Source: an uncultured Selenomonadales bacterium (lineage in GTDB: Bacteria > Bacillota > Clostridia > Christensenellales > QALW01). From it: DNA of 36,619 bases. The position numbers were made by a program, and so were the translations under genes. Positions 1-8,105 of this stretch are shown piece by piece (positions within the stretch are counted from its first letter, which is position 1; each line of letters starts with the position of its first letter). Under the pieces are notes generated by a model. It had not been told where the DNA came from. It was given only the letters and a program-made list of their open reading frames with translations, and made no database searches. The stretch is from assembly GCA_905200615.1 (NCBI GenBank), contig CAJKLB010000020.1, positions 1 through 36,619 on the forward strand, read 5' to 3'.

Positions 1-82
1 CTTCTATTCGCTACTCTTTTTTTCTTCTGTCACTCATCATTGTAACACATACATTCATTAAAAAACAAAGGACACCTTCCTC

Positions 83-112
83 TTGTAAAAAAGGAACAGA
101 CTATGGTATACT
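83..112 (+). promoter_or_regulatory. Possible promoter upstream of a short terminated transcript
   Basis: A TTGTAA box (83-88) and a TATACT box (107-112) are separated by 18 bases. A terminator-like hairpin follows at 130-166, so a transcript starting near 119 would be only about 45 nt unless polymerase reads through toward the lysin gene at 359. The remainder of 1-358 shows no convincing gene. Confidence 0.45.
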
Positions 113-129
113 AAAAGTGAATTCCTTTG

Positions 130-166
130 ATTCGTCTCCCTTTTTAAGCGAGACGAATATTTTTTA
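130..166 (+). terminator. Rho-independent terminator or attenuator
   Basis: A perfect 9-bp stem (ATTCGTCTC at 130-138 with GAGACGAAT at 150-158) is followed by a run of T. It lies between the possible promoter at 83-112 and the lysin gene, so it could end a gene upstream of the window or attenuate the lysin transcript. Confidence 0.65.
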
Positions 167-305
167 ATCAAGATACAAACGTCCCCAATTTCCCTATAAA
201 AGAGAAAATCGTTTGTTTGCAATACGCCAAAGAAAAAGAAGAATTTACAATCCAATATCTGATCTTTTAATATTTTTTATTTTTATGCGACAAGACATGT
301 TCAAT

Positions 306-337
306 AAAGCGCTTTGTGTAAATACAGAGTGCTTTTT
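306..337 (+). terminator. Second terminator-like hairpin just before the lysin gene
   Basis: AAAGCGCTTTGT (306-317) pairs with ACAGAGTGCTTT (324-335), a 12-bp stem with two G-T pairs, followed by T residues. It ends about 10 bases before the ribosome binding site of the gene at 359. That is an unusual place for a terminator and suggests leader control or translation-linked folding. Confidence 0.5.
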
Positions 338-358
338 ATATTGTAAAGAGGAAAAAAG

Positions 359-1228
359 ATGAAAAGACAACAACTGGTGGAGCAGGCGAGAACCTGGCTT
401 GGGAAAAAGGAGGAGGACGGAAGCTTTCGGGAGATCATCGATCTTTACAACGGACACACGCCGCTGGCACGTGGGTATAAAGTGAAATATACCGACGCGT
501 GGTGCGCCGTGTTCGTGTCATCGGCGGCGATCGCCTGCGGATGTACGGACTTGATTCCCACCGAATGCAGCTGCGGACGCATGATCCAGCTGATGCAGGA
601 AAAAGGGATCTGGGAAGAAAATGACGCGTACACTCCCAAGGCGGGGGATATCCTCTTTTATGACTGGCAGGACAGCGGAAAAGGAGATAATACGGGCTGG
701 CCGGATCATGTAGGGATCGTAGAAAAGGCAGAAAACGGCAAAATTACGGTAATTGAAGGCAACCTGAATAACGCGGTAGGCCGGCGGGAAATCGCGGTAA
801 ACGCGCGGTATATTCGCGGCTACGGCGTACCGGAATATGAGCAAGAGCAGCCGGAAACGGACACGGAAACCCCGCAGAAGAGTCTGGATGAAGTAGCCAA
901 AGAAGTGATTAGCGGAAAGTACGGAAACGGGGCGGAGCGTAAGCAACGGATTCCCGCGGAAACACCGTACAGCTATGAAGAGGTACAGGCGCGGGTAAAC
1001 GAGATTTTGAGCGGAAAAGAGCCGGCAGAAAGCGCAGCATACTATCCGCAATACATAGGGAATACCAACAGCATTGTGGACGCGCTAAAAGCCGTTAAGG
1101 TGGATTCCAGCTATGCGCACCGGAAAGAAATCGCAGGAGCCAACGGCATTGCAGGCTACAGGGGAACGGCGGAACAAAACACAAAGATGCTCAACCTGCT
1201 GAAAGCAGGAAAATTGATAAAGGAATAA
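359..1228 (+). CDS. CHAP-type peptidoglycan hydrolase with CW_7 wall-binding module (lysin)
   Basis: The 289-residue protein probably cleaves peptidoglycan (amidase or endopeptidase). Residues about 1-155 form a CHAP/NlpC-like domain with Cys49 (in DAWCAVFVSS), His117 (in PDHVGIV) and Glu133 as the likely catalytic set. Residues about 175-219 match the CW_7 (Cpl-7) wall-binding repeat (SLDEVAKEVISGKYGNG, then EEVQARVNEIL). The last 50 residues resemble a short module common at phage lysin C-termini. No signal peptide is visible, which fits a phage-type endolysin released by holin or lysis, yet no holin or phage structural genes follow. The start is ATG with an AAGAGGAAAA ribosome binding site. 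It may be a domesticated prophage lysin; the domain call is firm, the role inferred. Confidence 0.85.
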   Translation: MKRQQLVEQARTWLGKKEEDGSFREIIDLYNGHTPLARGYKVKYTDAWCAVFVSSAAIACGCTDLIPTECSCGRMIQLMQEKGIWEENDAYTPKAGDILFYDWQDSGKGDNTGWPDHVGIVEKAENGKITVIEGNLNNAVGRREIAVNARYIRGYGVPEYEQEQPETDTETPQKSLDEVAKEVISGKYGNGAERKQRIPAETPYSYEEVQARVNEILSGKEPAESAAYYPQYIGNTNSIVDALKAVKVDSSYAHRKEIAGANGIAGYRGTAEQNTKMLNLLKAGKLIKE

Positions 1229-1268
1229 AAGATTTTGATTTTCAAAAAAACTTAAAATATGATTTTTT

Positions 1269-1296
1269 GCGGCGGCAACGCCGCTTTTTGTTTTTT
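1269..1296 (+). terminator. Terminator of the lysin gene
   Basis: GCGGCG (1269-1274) pairs perfectly with CGCCGC (1279-1284) around a GCAA loop, followed by a T-rich tract to 1296. It lies 40 bases after the lysin stop codon. Confidence 0.85.
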
Positions 1297-1564
1297 GAGC
1301 TGATAAGTAAAAAAACAAGCCGTAAGCAAAAAGTCGCGTAACAAGTGATTTTTCAAGAACGCTGAGGCGATGGGAGTACGCGCAGACGCAAAATCATTGA
1401 TTCTTGGATCGATTTTAAACCAAAGCCGCGTCAGTTTTTGCGGCAGGCTGAAAATTTTACGCACGGTAAGAGAATTAAAACGGATCCCATATGAGTAAAA
1501 CGCGCGTTTACAGGGGATAAAAGCTTTTTTGTTATGGTTTCTCGCTAAAATAATATCTGTAGAA
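1297..1564. other. Gap between lysin terminator and AraC gene, no gene seen
   Basis: No open frame here has a good start and ribosome binding site. The segment 1345-1412 (GTGATTTTTCAAGA, then GCAAAATCATTGATT) faintly resembles the reverse complement of the intergenic elements at 12050-12271 and 21920-22140, but the element ends are not recognisable. Confidence 0.4.
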
Positions 1565-2326
1565 TTATGGATTTGTTTTTCTGTATTCCGAAGGAGTGCA
1601 GCCCACGATTTTAAAAAATTCGCGGTTAAACGTGCGGCAGATTTGGAATCCGCATGCGTACGCAATTTCCGTAATACTTTTTTCCGTAGAAGTTAAAAGG
1701 TATTTGCTTTGATGAATACGCAGAACATTTACATACTGATTAAAAGGAATTCCCGCTTTGGCTTTGAAACGTTTTGAAAGATACGCATAATCATATCCCA
1801 TGGATACAGCAGCGTCACGCAGCAGACACCGGCCGCAAAAATTTTTGTCGGCGTATAACAACAAAGAAATAAAAACATCATCGCTGATGGATTTGGGCTT
1901 TTCCGTATAGCGCCGATTCTTTTCAAACGTTCCGCAGATACCGTAAGCAAGAGATCGGCAAAGAAAAATATTGTCTGTTTGAATATTGGCATCAACCGGA
2001 AATAAAAACAGATTGTCCGCAGGAAGCCGATGAACGGTATCTTTTGAAAAATCCGGAACAAGATCGGGCGAAAAAATGCACATGACACATTTCCCCTTTT
2101 GAATCACTTGATACGAATGGGTTTGAAAAGGAAAAATTAAAACGGCCTGTCCGGGGCAAAGTCTATACTCTTTTTCATCGATAATAATTTCCGTTAAACC
2201 GTCTATTTGCGCAAAAAATTCAAAAGAGCGATGAAGATGGATGTGAAAAGAAAAATTATTGATACATTTCCAATAAAATTCATTGTTACAGATAGAATGG
2301 CTTAACTCAAAAATCATAAACGGCAC
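1565..2326 (-). CDS. AraC family transcriptional regulator
   Basis: The 253-residue protein has an N-terminal cupin-like sensor region (about 1-140, with HIHLHRSFEFF and a PGQAVLIFPFQTHSY stretch) and a C-terminal double helix-turn-helix of the AraC type (about 155-253, including DYAYLSKRFKAKAGIPFNQY and SITEIAYACGFQ). Proteins of this layout bind a sugar or related ligand and activate neighbouring carbohydrate genes. It is divergent from the ThuA-like and Gfo/Idh genes at 2436-4204, which are its most likely targets. Its promoter overlaps theirs. The ligand cannot be read from sequence. Confidence 0.9.
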   Translation of the reverse strand: MPFMIFELSHSICNNEFYWKCINNFSFHIHLHRSFEFFAQIDGLTEIIIDEKEYRLCPGQAVLIFPFQTHSYQVIQKGKCVMCIFSPDLVPDFSKDTVHRLPADNLFLFPVDANIQTDNIFLCRSLAYGICGTFEKNRRYTEKPKSISDDVFISLLLYADKNFCGRCLLRDAAVSMGYDYAYLSKRFKAKAGIPFNQYVNVLRIHQSKYLLTSTEKSITEIAYACGFQICRTFNREFFKIVGCTPSEYRKTNP

Positions 2327-2353
2327 GCTTTATAAACACTAATTTTGTCTTAT

Positions 2354-2382
2354 ATTATACCGGGATTGCTCTTGTATGTCAA
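2354..2382 (-). promoter_or_regulatory. Promoter of the araC-type gene
   Basis: On the minus strand a perfect TTGACA (2382-2377) and a perfect TATAAT (2359-2354) are separated by 17 bases. The -35 box shares base 2377 with the -35 box of the divergent promoter for the ThuA-like gene. Confidence 0.8.
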
Positions 2383-2400
2383 TCAAGGCTACTGTACAAT
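2372..2400 (+). promoter_or_regulatory. Promoter of the ThuA-like/Gfo-Idh operon
   Basis: TTGTAT (2372-2377) and TACAAT (2395-2400) are separated by 17 bases. It is weaker than the divergent promoter and back-to-back with it, as expected for an activator-dependent promoter. Confidence 0.65.
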
Positions 2401-2435
2401 GAAAATACCGATAAAAAAGAAAGGCGGAAGTTGTT

Positions 2436-3086
2436 ATGAAAAAAGCACTGATTGTTTACGGAGGATGGGAAGGACACGATCCCAAGGGCGTGGCCGATGT
2501 TTTTTCCGATATTTTAAAGGAAGAAAACTTTTCGGTTACACTTTCACAGACGCTTGACAGTTTTCTTTCGGATCTTACGGCATACGATCTTATGATTCCC
2601 ATATGGACAATGGGATCGCTGCCGCAGGATGCAGAAAAGAACATTTGCGAAGCAGTGGCGGCGGGAGTCGGCCTTGCAGGATGCCATGGAGGAATGTGCG
2701 ACGCGTTCAGAGAGAGTACGCAGTGGCAGTTTATGACCGGCGCGCAATGGGTCGCTCATCCGGGGAACGACAGCGTAACGTATAAGGTCGCGATCAAAAG
2801 ATCTCTGTCAAGTCCTCTTACCGACGGAATTGAGGATTTTGAAGTTACCAGTGAACAATACTATATCCACGTGGATCCCGCGGTAAATATCCTTGCTACT
2901 ACCCGTTTCCCTGTAGCGGAGGGGAATCACGCCTCAAACGGTGAAGTCGATGTCCCTGTGGCGTTTACAAAGCGCTGGGGATCAGGAAAAGTTTATTATA
3001 ACAGTCTTGGACACAACAGCCGTATATTTGATATCCCTGAAGCAAAAGAAATGATGCGCCGCGGTTTTCTGTACGCGGCAAGATAG
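2436..3086 (+). CDS. ThuA-like domain protein (glutamine amidotransferase-like fold)
   Basis: The 216-residue protein matches the ThuA (trehalose utilisation) family over its full length. It begins KKALIVYGGWEGHDPKGVAD and carries GLAGCHGGMCDAFRES near residue 80-95 and HPGNDSVTYKV near 110. The family has a class I glutamine amidotransferase-like fold, is often paired with Gfo/Idh oxidoreductases and seems to act on oxidised sugars; exact chemistry is poorly known. The next gene starts 14 bases downstream and is such an oxidoreductase. The start is ATG at 2436 after AAGGCGGAAG. Confidence 0.88.
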   Translation: MKKALIVYGGWEGHDPKGVADVFSDILKEENFSVTLSQTLDSFLSDLTAYDLMIPIWTMGSLPQDAEKNICEAVAAGVGLAGCHGGMCDAFRESTQWQFMTGAQWVAHPGNDSVTYKVAIKRSLSSPLTDGIEDFEVTSEQYYIHVDPAVNILATTRFPVAEGNHASNGEVDVPVAFTKRWGSGKVYYNSLGHNSRIFDIPEAKEMMRRGFLYAAR

Positions 3087-3100
3087 AAAGGAGAAACAGT

Positions 3101-4204
3101 ATGAATATAGGTCTTGTTGGCTGTGGAAATATCAGCGGTATTTATTTAAAAAATCTTTCTGCCGTTTTCAGCAATACGGTTATCTATGCCTGCTGCGATC
3201 TTGATAAAGAAAAAGCCGGAGCGGCATGCGAACAGTTCGGCATTGAACATCTCATGACTTTTGATGAAATGCTGCGCTGTAATGAGATCGATATGATTTT
3301 AAACCTTACAACGCCGCAAACCCATTATACCCTTTGCAAACAAGCTCTTTTGGCAGGAAAGCACGTTTATGTTGAAAAGCCCCTTTCCTTAACCTACGCG
3401 CAGGGGAAAGAACTTGTAGCGCTGGCTCAGGAGAAGAATTTATATATAGGCTGCGCGCCGGATACTTTTCTGGGTGCCGGTATTCAAACCTGCATAAAAG
3501 TCATAAAGGAGGGCAAAATCGGCAAACCGATAGCCGGCACTGCTTTTATGATGTGTCACGGTCACGAAAGCTGGCATCCGTCTCCCGAATTTTATTATGA
3601 TATCGGCGGCGGTCCGCTGTTTGATATGGGGCCGTATTATATAACCGCCTTAGTTCGTATGTTAGGAAAAGCGCAAAGTGTTTTTGCTTACGGAACAAGA
3701 GCTTACGAGGAACGCCTGATTACCAGCAAACCGAAATTCGGGCAGAAAATCCCCGTAAAAGTGGATACGCATAACGCCGGACTGATTCAATTTGAAAACG
3801 GAGCCGTTGTTACCCTCATTACCAGTTTTGACGTATGGAAACACAGCATGCCCAATATTGAAATCTACGGAACACAGGGGAGCTTAAAAGTTCCGGATCC
3901 CAATTGTTTTGACGGGTCCGTATTTTTGGCAACGGCTGATTCCAAAGAATACGCGGAAATACCTCTTGCAACCCCGTATCAGGAAAACGCGCGCGGAATA
4001 GGTGTGGCCGAGACGGCGCTGGCCGAAGAAGAAAAGCGAATGAACAACGCCTCCGGCGCTCTTGCGCTGCATGTTCTTGAAATTATGGAAGGTTTTGTAA
4101 AAAGTGCAAAAGAAGGCAAAAAGATTCTTCTTGAAAGTTCCCCGTCTGACAGCGTAGAACTGGATTGGGACGCGCCTGTGGGATATCTGAAAACAAAGAA
4201 ATAA
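3101..4204 (+). CDS. Gfo/Idh/MocA family NAD(P)-dependent oxidoreductase
   Basis: The 367-residue protein has an N-terminal Rossmann fold with the dinucleotide motif GLVGCGNISG (4-13), the EKP signature (92-94, in HVYVEKPLSLT) and the middle motif GGGPLFDMGPYY (169-180) of the substrate domain. Members oxidise or reduce sugars and inositols. It follows the ThuA-like gene by 14 bases with a GAAAGGAGAAACAGT ribosome binding site, so the two form an operon likely controlled by the AraC protein. The substrate is unknown; a glycoside-oxidising role would fit the neighbouring glycosidase-rich genome. Confidence 0.93.
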   Translation: MNIGLVGCGNISGIYLKNLSAVFSNTVIYACCDLDKEKAGAACEQFGIEHLMTFDEMLRCNEIDMILNLTTPQTHYTLCKQALLAGKHVYVEKPLSLTYAQGKELVALAQEKNLYIGCAPDTFLGAGIQTCIKVIKEGKIGKPIAGTAFMMCHGHESWHPSPEFYYDIGGGPLFDMGPYYITALVRMLGKAQSVFAYGTRAYEERLITSKPKFGQKIPVKVDTHNAGLIQFENGAVVTLITSFDVWKHSMPNIEIYGTQGSLKVPDPNCFDGSVFLATADSKEYAEIPLATPYQENARGIGVAETALAEEEKRMNNASGALALHVLEIMEGFVKSAKEGKKILLESSPSDSVELDWDAPVGYLKTKK

Positions 4205-4308
4205 TAAAGGAAAACGACGCGGCGTGTTTCCCGCGCGGCCTCGCTCATCTTATACCGAAAAGATAAATTTGCGAAAAAACGCGGCTGTTGCCTGCGCGCG
4301 TTCTACGG

Positions 4309-4878
4309 TTAGGAAGTATAGGAATTTCCCTTTTTTATTTTCTGCAGCCACTGAACCCATGGTTTTGCGAAAGTTTTCCTTGCGACAAAAGCAAACACAA
4401 GCAGCGCGACAATCATGGTTACCGTACACGCAACAGTCAGAAGGACCCTGCCCTCTACAACAGCAGTAAGTTCATCCGCGTTTTCGCCCGCAACCACCGC
4501 ATCGTTTTCATCAAAATACAGGTTAATATGGGTGCCGTCGGGAAGTCCTGCGGGTAATCCTATTGTTTCCGGGTCAATATAACAAAGTGTATTTTTTACA
4601 TAACGAACGCGCCCGTCTTCCATTCTTCCGGTACGAGATTCCTTATAGTCTCCGCCATATCCTTCCGCGCCGGAAACGGTGTATCCCGTCAACAGAAAAA
4701 GTATGGCCGTAAACAGCAGCATGATTCCCAGCGTACTCCGGAAAAACGTAAGAAAGGCCTTTGCCGCCGCTTGTTCTTCCGGTGTTTTCTCGGACTTTTT
4801 ATTCAGCCAAAATCCAAGTCCGATAACCCTCATTCCTTTAGCGGCATGAATGCTTCGCGCAAGATCATGGATATCCAT
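4309..4878 (-). CDS. Small membrane protein, DUF3592-like, unknown function
   Basis: The 189-residue protein has two hydrophobic segments (about 50-68 and 148-168) flanking a polar loop of about 80 residues with YVKNTLCYIDPET and DGTHINLYFDENDAVVAG, resembling the small beta domain of DUF3592 proteins. The start is ATG at 4878 with AAGGAG eight bases upstream. It is the last gene of a three-gene minus-strand operon (6315 to 4309). The function is unknown; membrane location is inferred from hydrophobicity. Confidence 0.7.
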   Translation of the reverse strand: MDIHDLARSIHAAKGMRVIGLGFWLNKKSEKTPEEQAAAKAFLTFFRSTLGIMLLFTAILFLLTGYTVSGAEGYGGDYKESRTGRMEDGRVRYVKNTLCYIDPETIGLPAGLPDGTHINLYFDENDAVVAGENADELTAVVEGRVLLTVACTVTMIVALLVFAFVARKTFAKPWVQWLQKIKKGNSYTS

Positions 4879-4890
4879 ATATCATTCTCC

Positions 4891-5196
4891 TTATGTGAAC
4901 AATCGTCCCGTATTTTCGGGCAAATACGCTTTTTTTGGGTTTTGGGGATTATACCGAATTTTTACGGCATCGCCGTTTTCCAAATGCGCAAGCGAAGCTT
5001 TCGCCCGCATTCCAACCGGAATATTCATAACTTGATAGCTCTTGACTTTTTGATACCGCAATTGCTCCGTTCTTTGATATACTTTGTCATGAACCCTATA
5101 TTCGGCTGTCAAGAACCATACATCGCCGTTCCACCGTTTTCGGGTCACGATGCCGATGGTTTCCTGTGTGCATTTTTTCTTTTGAAATGGAAACAT
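4891..5196 (-). CDS. Small DUF3592-like protein, unknown function
   Basis: The 101-residue soluble protein contains VWFLTAEYRVHDKVYQRTE and GDAVKIRYNPQNPKKAYLPE. The latter resembles the IDILYSPENPRQ segment of the DUF3592 protein at 11283. It lies 12 bases upstream of the next gene and 18 bases downstream of the gene at 5215, so it is in the same operon. There is a good AAAGGAAC ribosome binding site. Function is unknown. Confidence 0.65.
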   Translation of the reverse strand: MFPFQKKKCTQETIGIVTRKRWNGDVWFLTAEYRVHDKVYQRTEQLRYQKVKSYQVMNIPVGMRAKASLAHLENGDAVKIRYNPQNPKKAYLPENTGRLFT

Positions 5197-5214
5197 ACAA
5201 AGGCCGTTCCTTTC

Positions 5215-6315
5215 TTAACGCGCTTTTCCCTCTATAATGAAATAAATATAGGATTCGCTATCTTCGTCATACTCCTCTTCCGGTTCCGTCGTATAATGGA
5301 TCGATACCTGATCATCTTTTTGAAATCTCAAATTTTCATAATAAGAAATATTCTGAAACCGCGATATAAATTCTTCCGGTAATGAATATTCTTCCAGCAG
5401 ATCATAGGACGCTGCTTTTACATGGGAATCATTCATCATGACATTCAGTTTTAAAAGATCCAATTCCGCTTTTTTCAGATTCTCTTCTTTTTCCGCCTGA
5501 ATATCAATATCAACACAATATATGACCTCACAGATCAAACCGTCATTTTCTACCGTAACGGAAATATAAGAATTATACGGTTCTTCCCAGCTATACAGAT
5601 AACCGGTTACCCGATATCCATAATCCTTGTACCCTTCTTGGGGATCGTCTATATAGACATGGTCGCAATCCTGCTTGAAAGACGCCTCCAAGGCATATAC
5701 GGATTTAGACGCCAATGCGATTCCGGCGTCCGCATTTTGTTTGGACAATATAAACTGCGGAATATAAACCGCGATTAAAAGAAGAATAGGAAGCAAAAAG
5801 ATGGAAACAATATATTTTCTTGCTTTGGGAATTTCCACCCCGCAAACAATCGCAACCAATTTGGCATTTTTATGAAGTTCATTGGTCATTTGTGTAACGG
5901 TTATAAGCGCTCCCACCCCGGCCAACGCGTCAAAAACTTTTCCGTGGCTATTCCCCCGCATTTTGAATAAATGTCCCGTTGCTTTTGCTCCCAACGTCAA
6001 AGCGATTTGTGCGGAATAATCTTTATCAGATAATTCTATATTTGCTTTTTCCGTGATCTTTTGCCATTTTTCTTTTCTCATTCCGATACGGGGTATTAAA
6101 AAACAAACAGTGAACGCAATGGTATATACCGCCGCGATTCCTAAATATATGTACAGTCCCAACATATAAGAATTTCCGTTAAACACCATATTGTCAAGCA
6201 TAACAAGCGGTATCCATACAAACCCGATCAATAATGCCATAGCCAAGCATGCTTTCGCCACTACCGGAAGCAGGCAATACTTCCTTATAAGCTTTTTCTC
6301 CCCGTCATTTATCAT
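5215..6315 (-). CDS. Membrane protein of unknown function
   Basis: Starting at ATG 6315 (after AGAAGAGAG) the protein is 366 residues. The frame stays open upstream to a TTG at 6453, but that start has no ribosome binding site. The N-terminus has two transmembrane segments (about 15-40 and 50-72), a third lies near residue 170-190, and the polar C-terminal half has charged stretches such as EEEYDEDSE. No family was recognised. It is the first gene of the operon with the two DUF3592-like genes. Confidence 0.7.
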   Translation of the reverse strand: MINDGEKKLIRKYCLLPVVAKACLAMALLIGFVWIPLVMLDNMVFNGNSYMLGLYIYLGIAAVYTIAFTVCFLIPRIGMRKEKWQKITEKANIELSDKDYSAQIALTLGAKATGHLFKMRGNSHGKVFDALAGVGALITVTQMTNELHKNAKLVAIVCGVEIPKARKYIVSIFLLPILLLIAVYIPQFILSKQNADAGIALASKSVYALEASFKQDCDHVYIDDPQEGYKDYGYRVTGYLYSWEEPYNSYISVTVENDGLICEVIYCVDIDIQAEKEENLKKAELDLLKLNVMMNDSHVKAASYDLLEEYSLPEEFISRFQNISYYENLRFQKDDQVSIHYTTEPEEEYDEDSESYIYFIIEGKAR

Positions 6316-6664
6316 TCGACTCTCTTCTTTCTTTAACCGTTTTCCGCCGTGTATCAGGCTTAAAATTACTCGCTGCAAACTTGATATTTTCAACCGTATC
6401 TGCAACAAAACCGCAAAACATTCTCCAAACTGTCTTTCTTCAAACACAGCCAAAACATCTTCGCTGCAATTTCCGATTTAACAGAAGCGGCTTCACTGAT
6501 TCGGGACTCCTTTAAAAACCGTCAAGGGCTCGAACTCCATAAACCGCTTTATCAAAATTATACTGTATATCCGTGATCTTTACAAGCAAAAACATCCATA
6601 CTCACAAAAGAGAAACAAGAATTTTACAGATACACAAAATTATAAAAAAGCATCGATACATAAC

Positions 6665-6700
6665 AAAAAACCTGTTTTCGATTGAATCAAAAACAGGTTT
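6665..6700 (-). terminator. Terminator of the small-protein/mtnN transcript
   Basis: AAACCTGTTTT (6668-6678) pairs perfectly with AAAACAGGTTT (6690-6700). Read on the minus strand, the stem is followed by a run of six T residues (6670-6665). Confidence 0.85.
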
Positions 6701-6728
6701 GCCGTTATCAACGCGCGGCAAAATGAAC

Positions 6729-6896
6729 TTATCTTTTTTTTCCCAGCCCCTGTGCGATAGCAGGGAATTCATTTTCCGTATCCGCGGTATGCTGAATATT
6801 ATAGGTTCCATATTGATTCACCATATCTTCCGCGTCTTCGGGATTTCCCATTTGGGTCCCTCTCATTTTAATTTTTTCACCAAGCTTCTTTTTCAA
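6729..6896 (-). CDS. Conserved short clostridial protein, unknown function (55 aa)
   Basis: A TTG start at 6896 is preceded by a strong GAGGTGA ribosome binding site (about 6904-6910) and opens a 55-residue frame ending TAA at 6729. The product begins MKKKLGEKIKMRGTQMGNPE and contains YGTYNIQHTADTEN and FPAIAQGLGKKR. I recall very similar short proteins with the TADT-FPAIAQG pattern in many Clostridia, all of unknown function. It is basic at both ends and acidic in the middle, with no signal or membrane segment. It lies 52 bases after mtnN and is followed by a good terminator, so it is probably the last gene of that transcript. It is short enough to be missed by length cut-offs. Confidence 0.8.
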   Translation of the reverse strand: MKKKLGEKIKMRGTQMGNPEDAEDMVNQYGTYNIQHTADTENEFPAIAQGLGKKR

Positions 6897-6948
6897 AACA
6901 AATCACCTCAATATTAGTATTTTGAAAAATCAGCATTTTTAATCAAAT

Positions 6949-7644
6949 TTATTTTTCCGCCAAAGCATCCAAAAGCCGAAGCGTTACCTGCACCGAATGC
7001 TCGGCGGCATGTTTACAAAAAGCAGGAAAATCCATAGAAGAATCATCATTAGCACCGTCGGAAATGGCCCGGATCACCACAAAACCCACGCCGTTCACAT
7101 AAGCGGTATGGCCGATAGCCGCGCCTTCCATTTCACAGGCAACGGCATGAAACGTATGTTGAATATACGCTTTTTTTTCTCGATCGGCAATAAATTGATC
7201 GCCCGAGGCAATAACGCCGATCTCACAGTGCAAGCCCTCAGCCTCCACGCATTGCTTTACTTTTTCCGCAAGAGCCTGATCGGCAGGTATCTGTATGATA
7301 TCAAGGCCCGATATCATTCCGGGAGGATCTCCCAACGCAGAAGTATCCATATCATGCTGCACTACCGCGGAAGATACCGCCACATCACCGATAGAAAGAG
7401 TCTCACTCAGCGTACCGGCTACTCCCGTATTGACCAAAACCGTAGGATGATACGTCAAGATCATTGTTTGTGCGCAGAGAGCCGCAAAAACTTTTCCGAT
7501 GCCGCACTGCGCCACAACAACCTCATGCGCGCCGATATGTCCGCTTACATATTCCACTCCGCTTATCATTCTGACGGTTTGATCTGTTATTCGGTTTTTA
7601 AGGGCATCCACCTCAATTTTCATTGCCCCGATAATGCCGATCAT
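6949..7644 (-). CDS. mtnN: 5'-methylthioadenosine/S-adenosylhomocysteine nucleosidase
   Basis: The 231-residue enzyme hydrolyses SAH to S-ribosylhomocysteine and adenine, and MTA to methylthioribose and adenine. It begins MIGIIGAMKIEVDAL with catalytic Glu11, and has EMEGAAIGH (Glu173) and ISDGAND (catalytic Asp196), all expected for the family. Length is typical. Its start overlaps the luxS stop by 4 bases, so the product of MtnN feeds directly into LuxS encoded next to it. Confidence 0.96.
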   Translation of the reverse strand: MIGIIGAMKIEVDALKNRITDQTVRMISGVEYVSGHIGAHEVVVAQCGIGKVFAALCAQTMILTYHPTVLVNTGVAGTLSETLSIGDVAVSSAVVQHDMDTSALGDPPGMISGLDIIQIPADQALAEKVKQCVEAEGLHCEIGVIASGDQFIADREKKAYIQHTFHAVACEMEGAAIGHTAYVNGVGFVVIRAISDGANDDSSMDFPAFCKHAAEHSVQVTLRLLDALAEK

Positions 7645-8105
7645 CCTTCTTCTCCCCTATACGAAAAATCCTGCCAGCCCTCCAGGGCTTTTAAATACTG
7701 CCGGCATTCTCTTTTGGCGCTTTCCAAATCAAGATTTTTATAATTGCCGCATTCCTTACGGGAAGCGCCGAATACCGCTCCCTCATGCGCGATAATTTTT
7801 TGCAGCGTATCGCGAACAAGAGACAAGACCTCCTGATTATTCATATCCCTTACCAGCAAATAAAAGCCGGTCTGGCATCCCATCGGACCGAAATAGATGA
7901 TTTTTTCTCCCCAAGGAGAAAAGCGAATATAGGTAGCAAACATATGTTCTACCGAATGCATGGTTAAGTGATCCATATACTCTCCGCAATTAGGTTTGCG
8001 CGTACGCAGATCATAGGTAATAATATCGCCGTCTATACGGGAAACGTAAATGCCCGGTATGATAAAATCATGATCCACCTGAAAACTTTTAATTTTTTTG
8101 TCCAT
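7641..8105 (-). CDS. luxS: S-ribosylhomocysteine lyase (AI-2 synthesis)
   Basis: The 154-residue enzyme cleaves S-ribosylhomocysteine to homocysteine and the autoinducer-2 precursor DPD. The metal site is complete: His50 and His54 in HSVEH, with Cys119 in KECGNY; Cys77 in FGPMGCQTG is the catalytic cysteine. It overlaps the end of the upstream glycosyltransferase gene by 17 bases and the start of mtnN by 4, which argues for translational coupling. The link with a glycosyltransferase is unusual. Confidence 0.97.
   Translation of the reverse strand: MDKKIKSFQVDHDFIIPGIYVSRIDGDIITYDLRTRKPNCGEYMDHLTMHSVEHMFATYIRFSPWGEKIIYFGPMGCQTGFYLLVRDMNNQEVLSLVRDTLQKIIAHEGAVFGASRKECGNYKNLDLESAKRECRQYLKALEGWQDFSYRGEEG

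Noticed and set aside
1252..1665. 137-residue minus-strand open frame overlapping the 3' end of the AraC gene
   Set aside because: It overlaps a clear gene and a terminator, has no ribosome binding site and shows no family features.
6997..7743. 248-residue plus-strand open frame opposite mtnN and luxS
   Set aside because: It is antisense to two firmly identified enzymes and has no domain or ribosome binding site.
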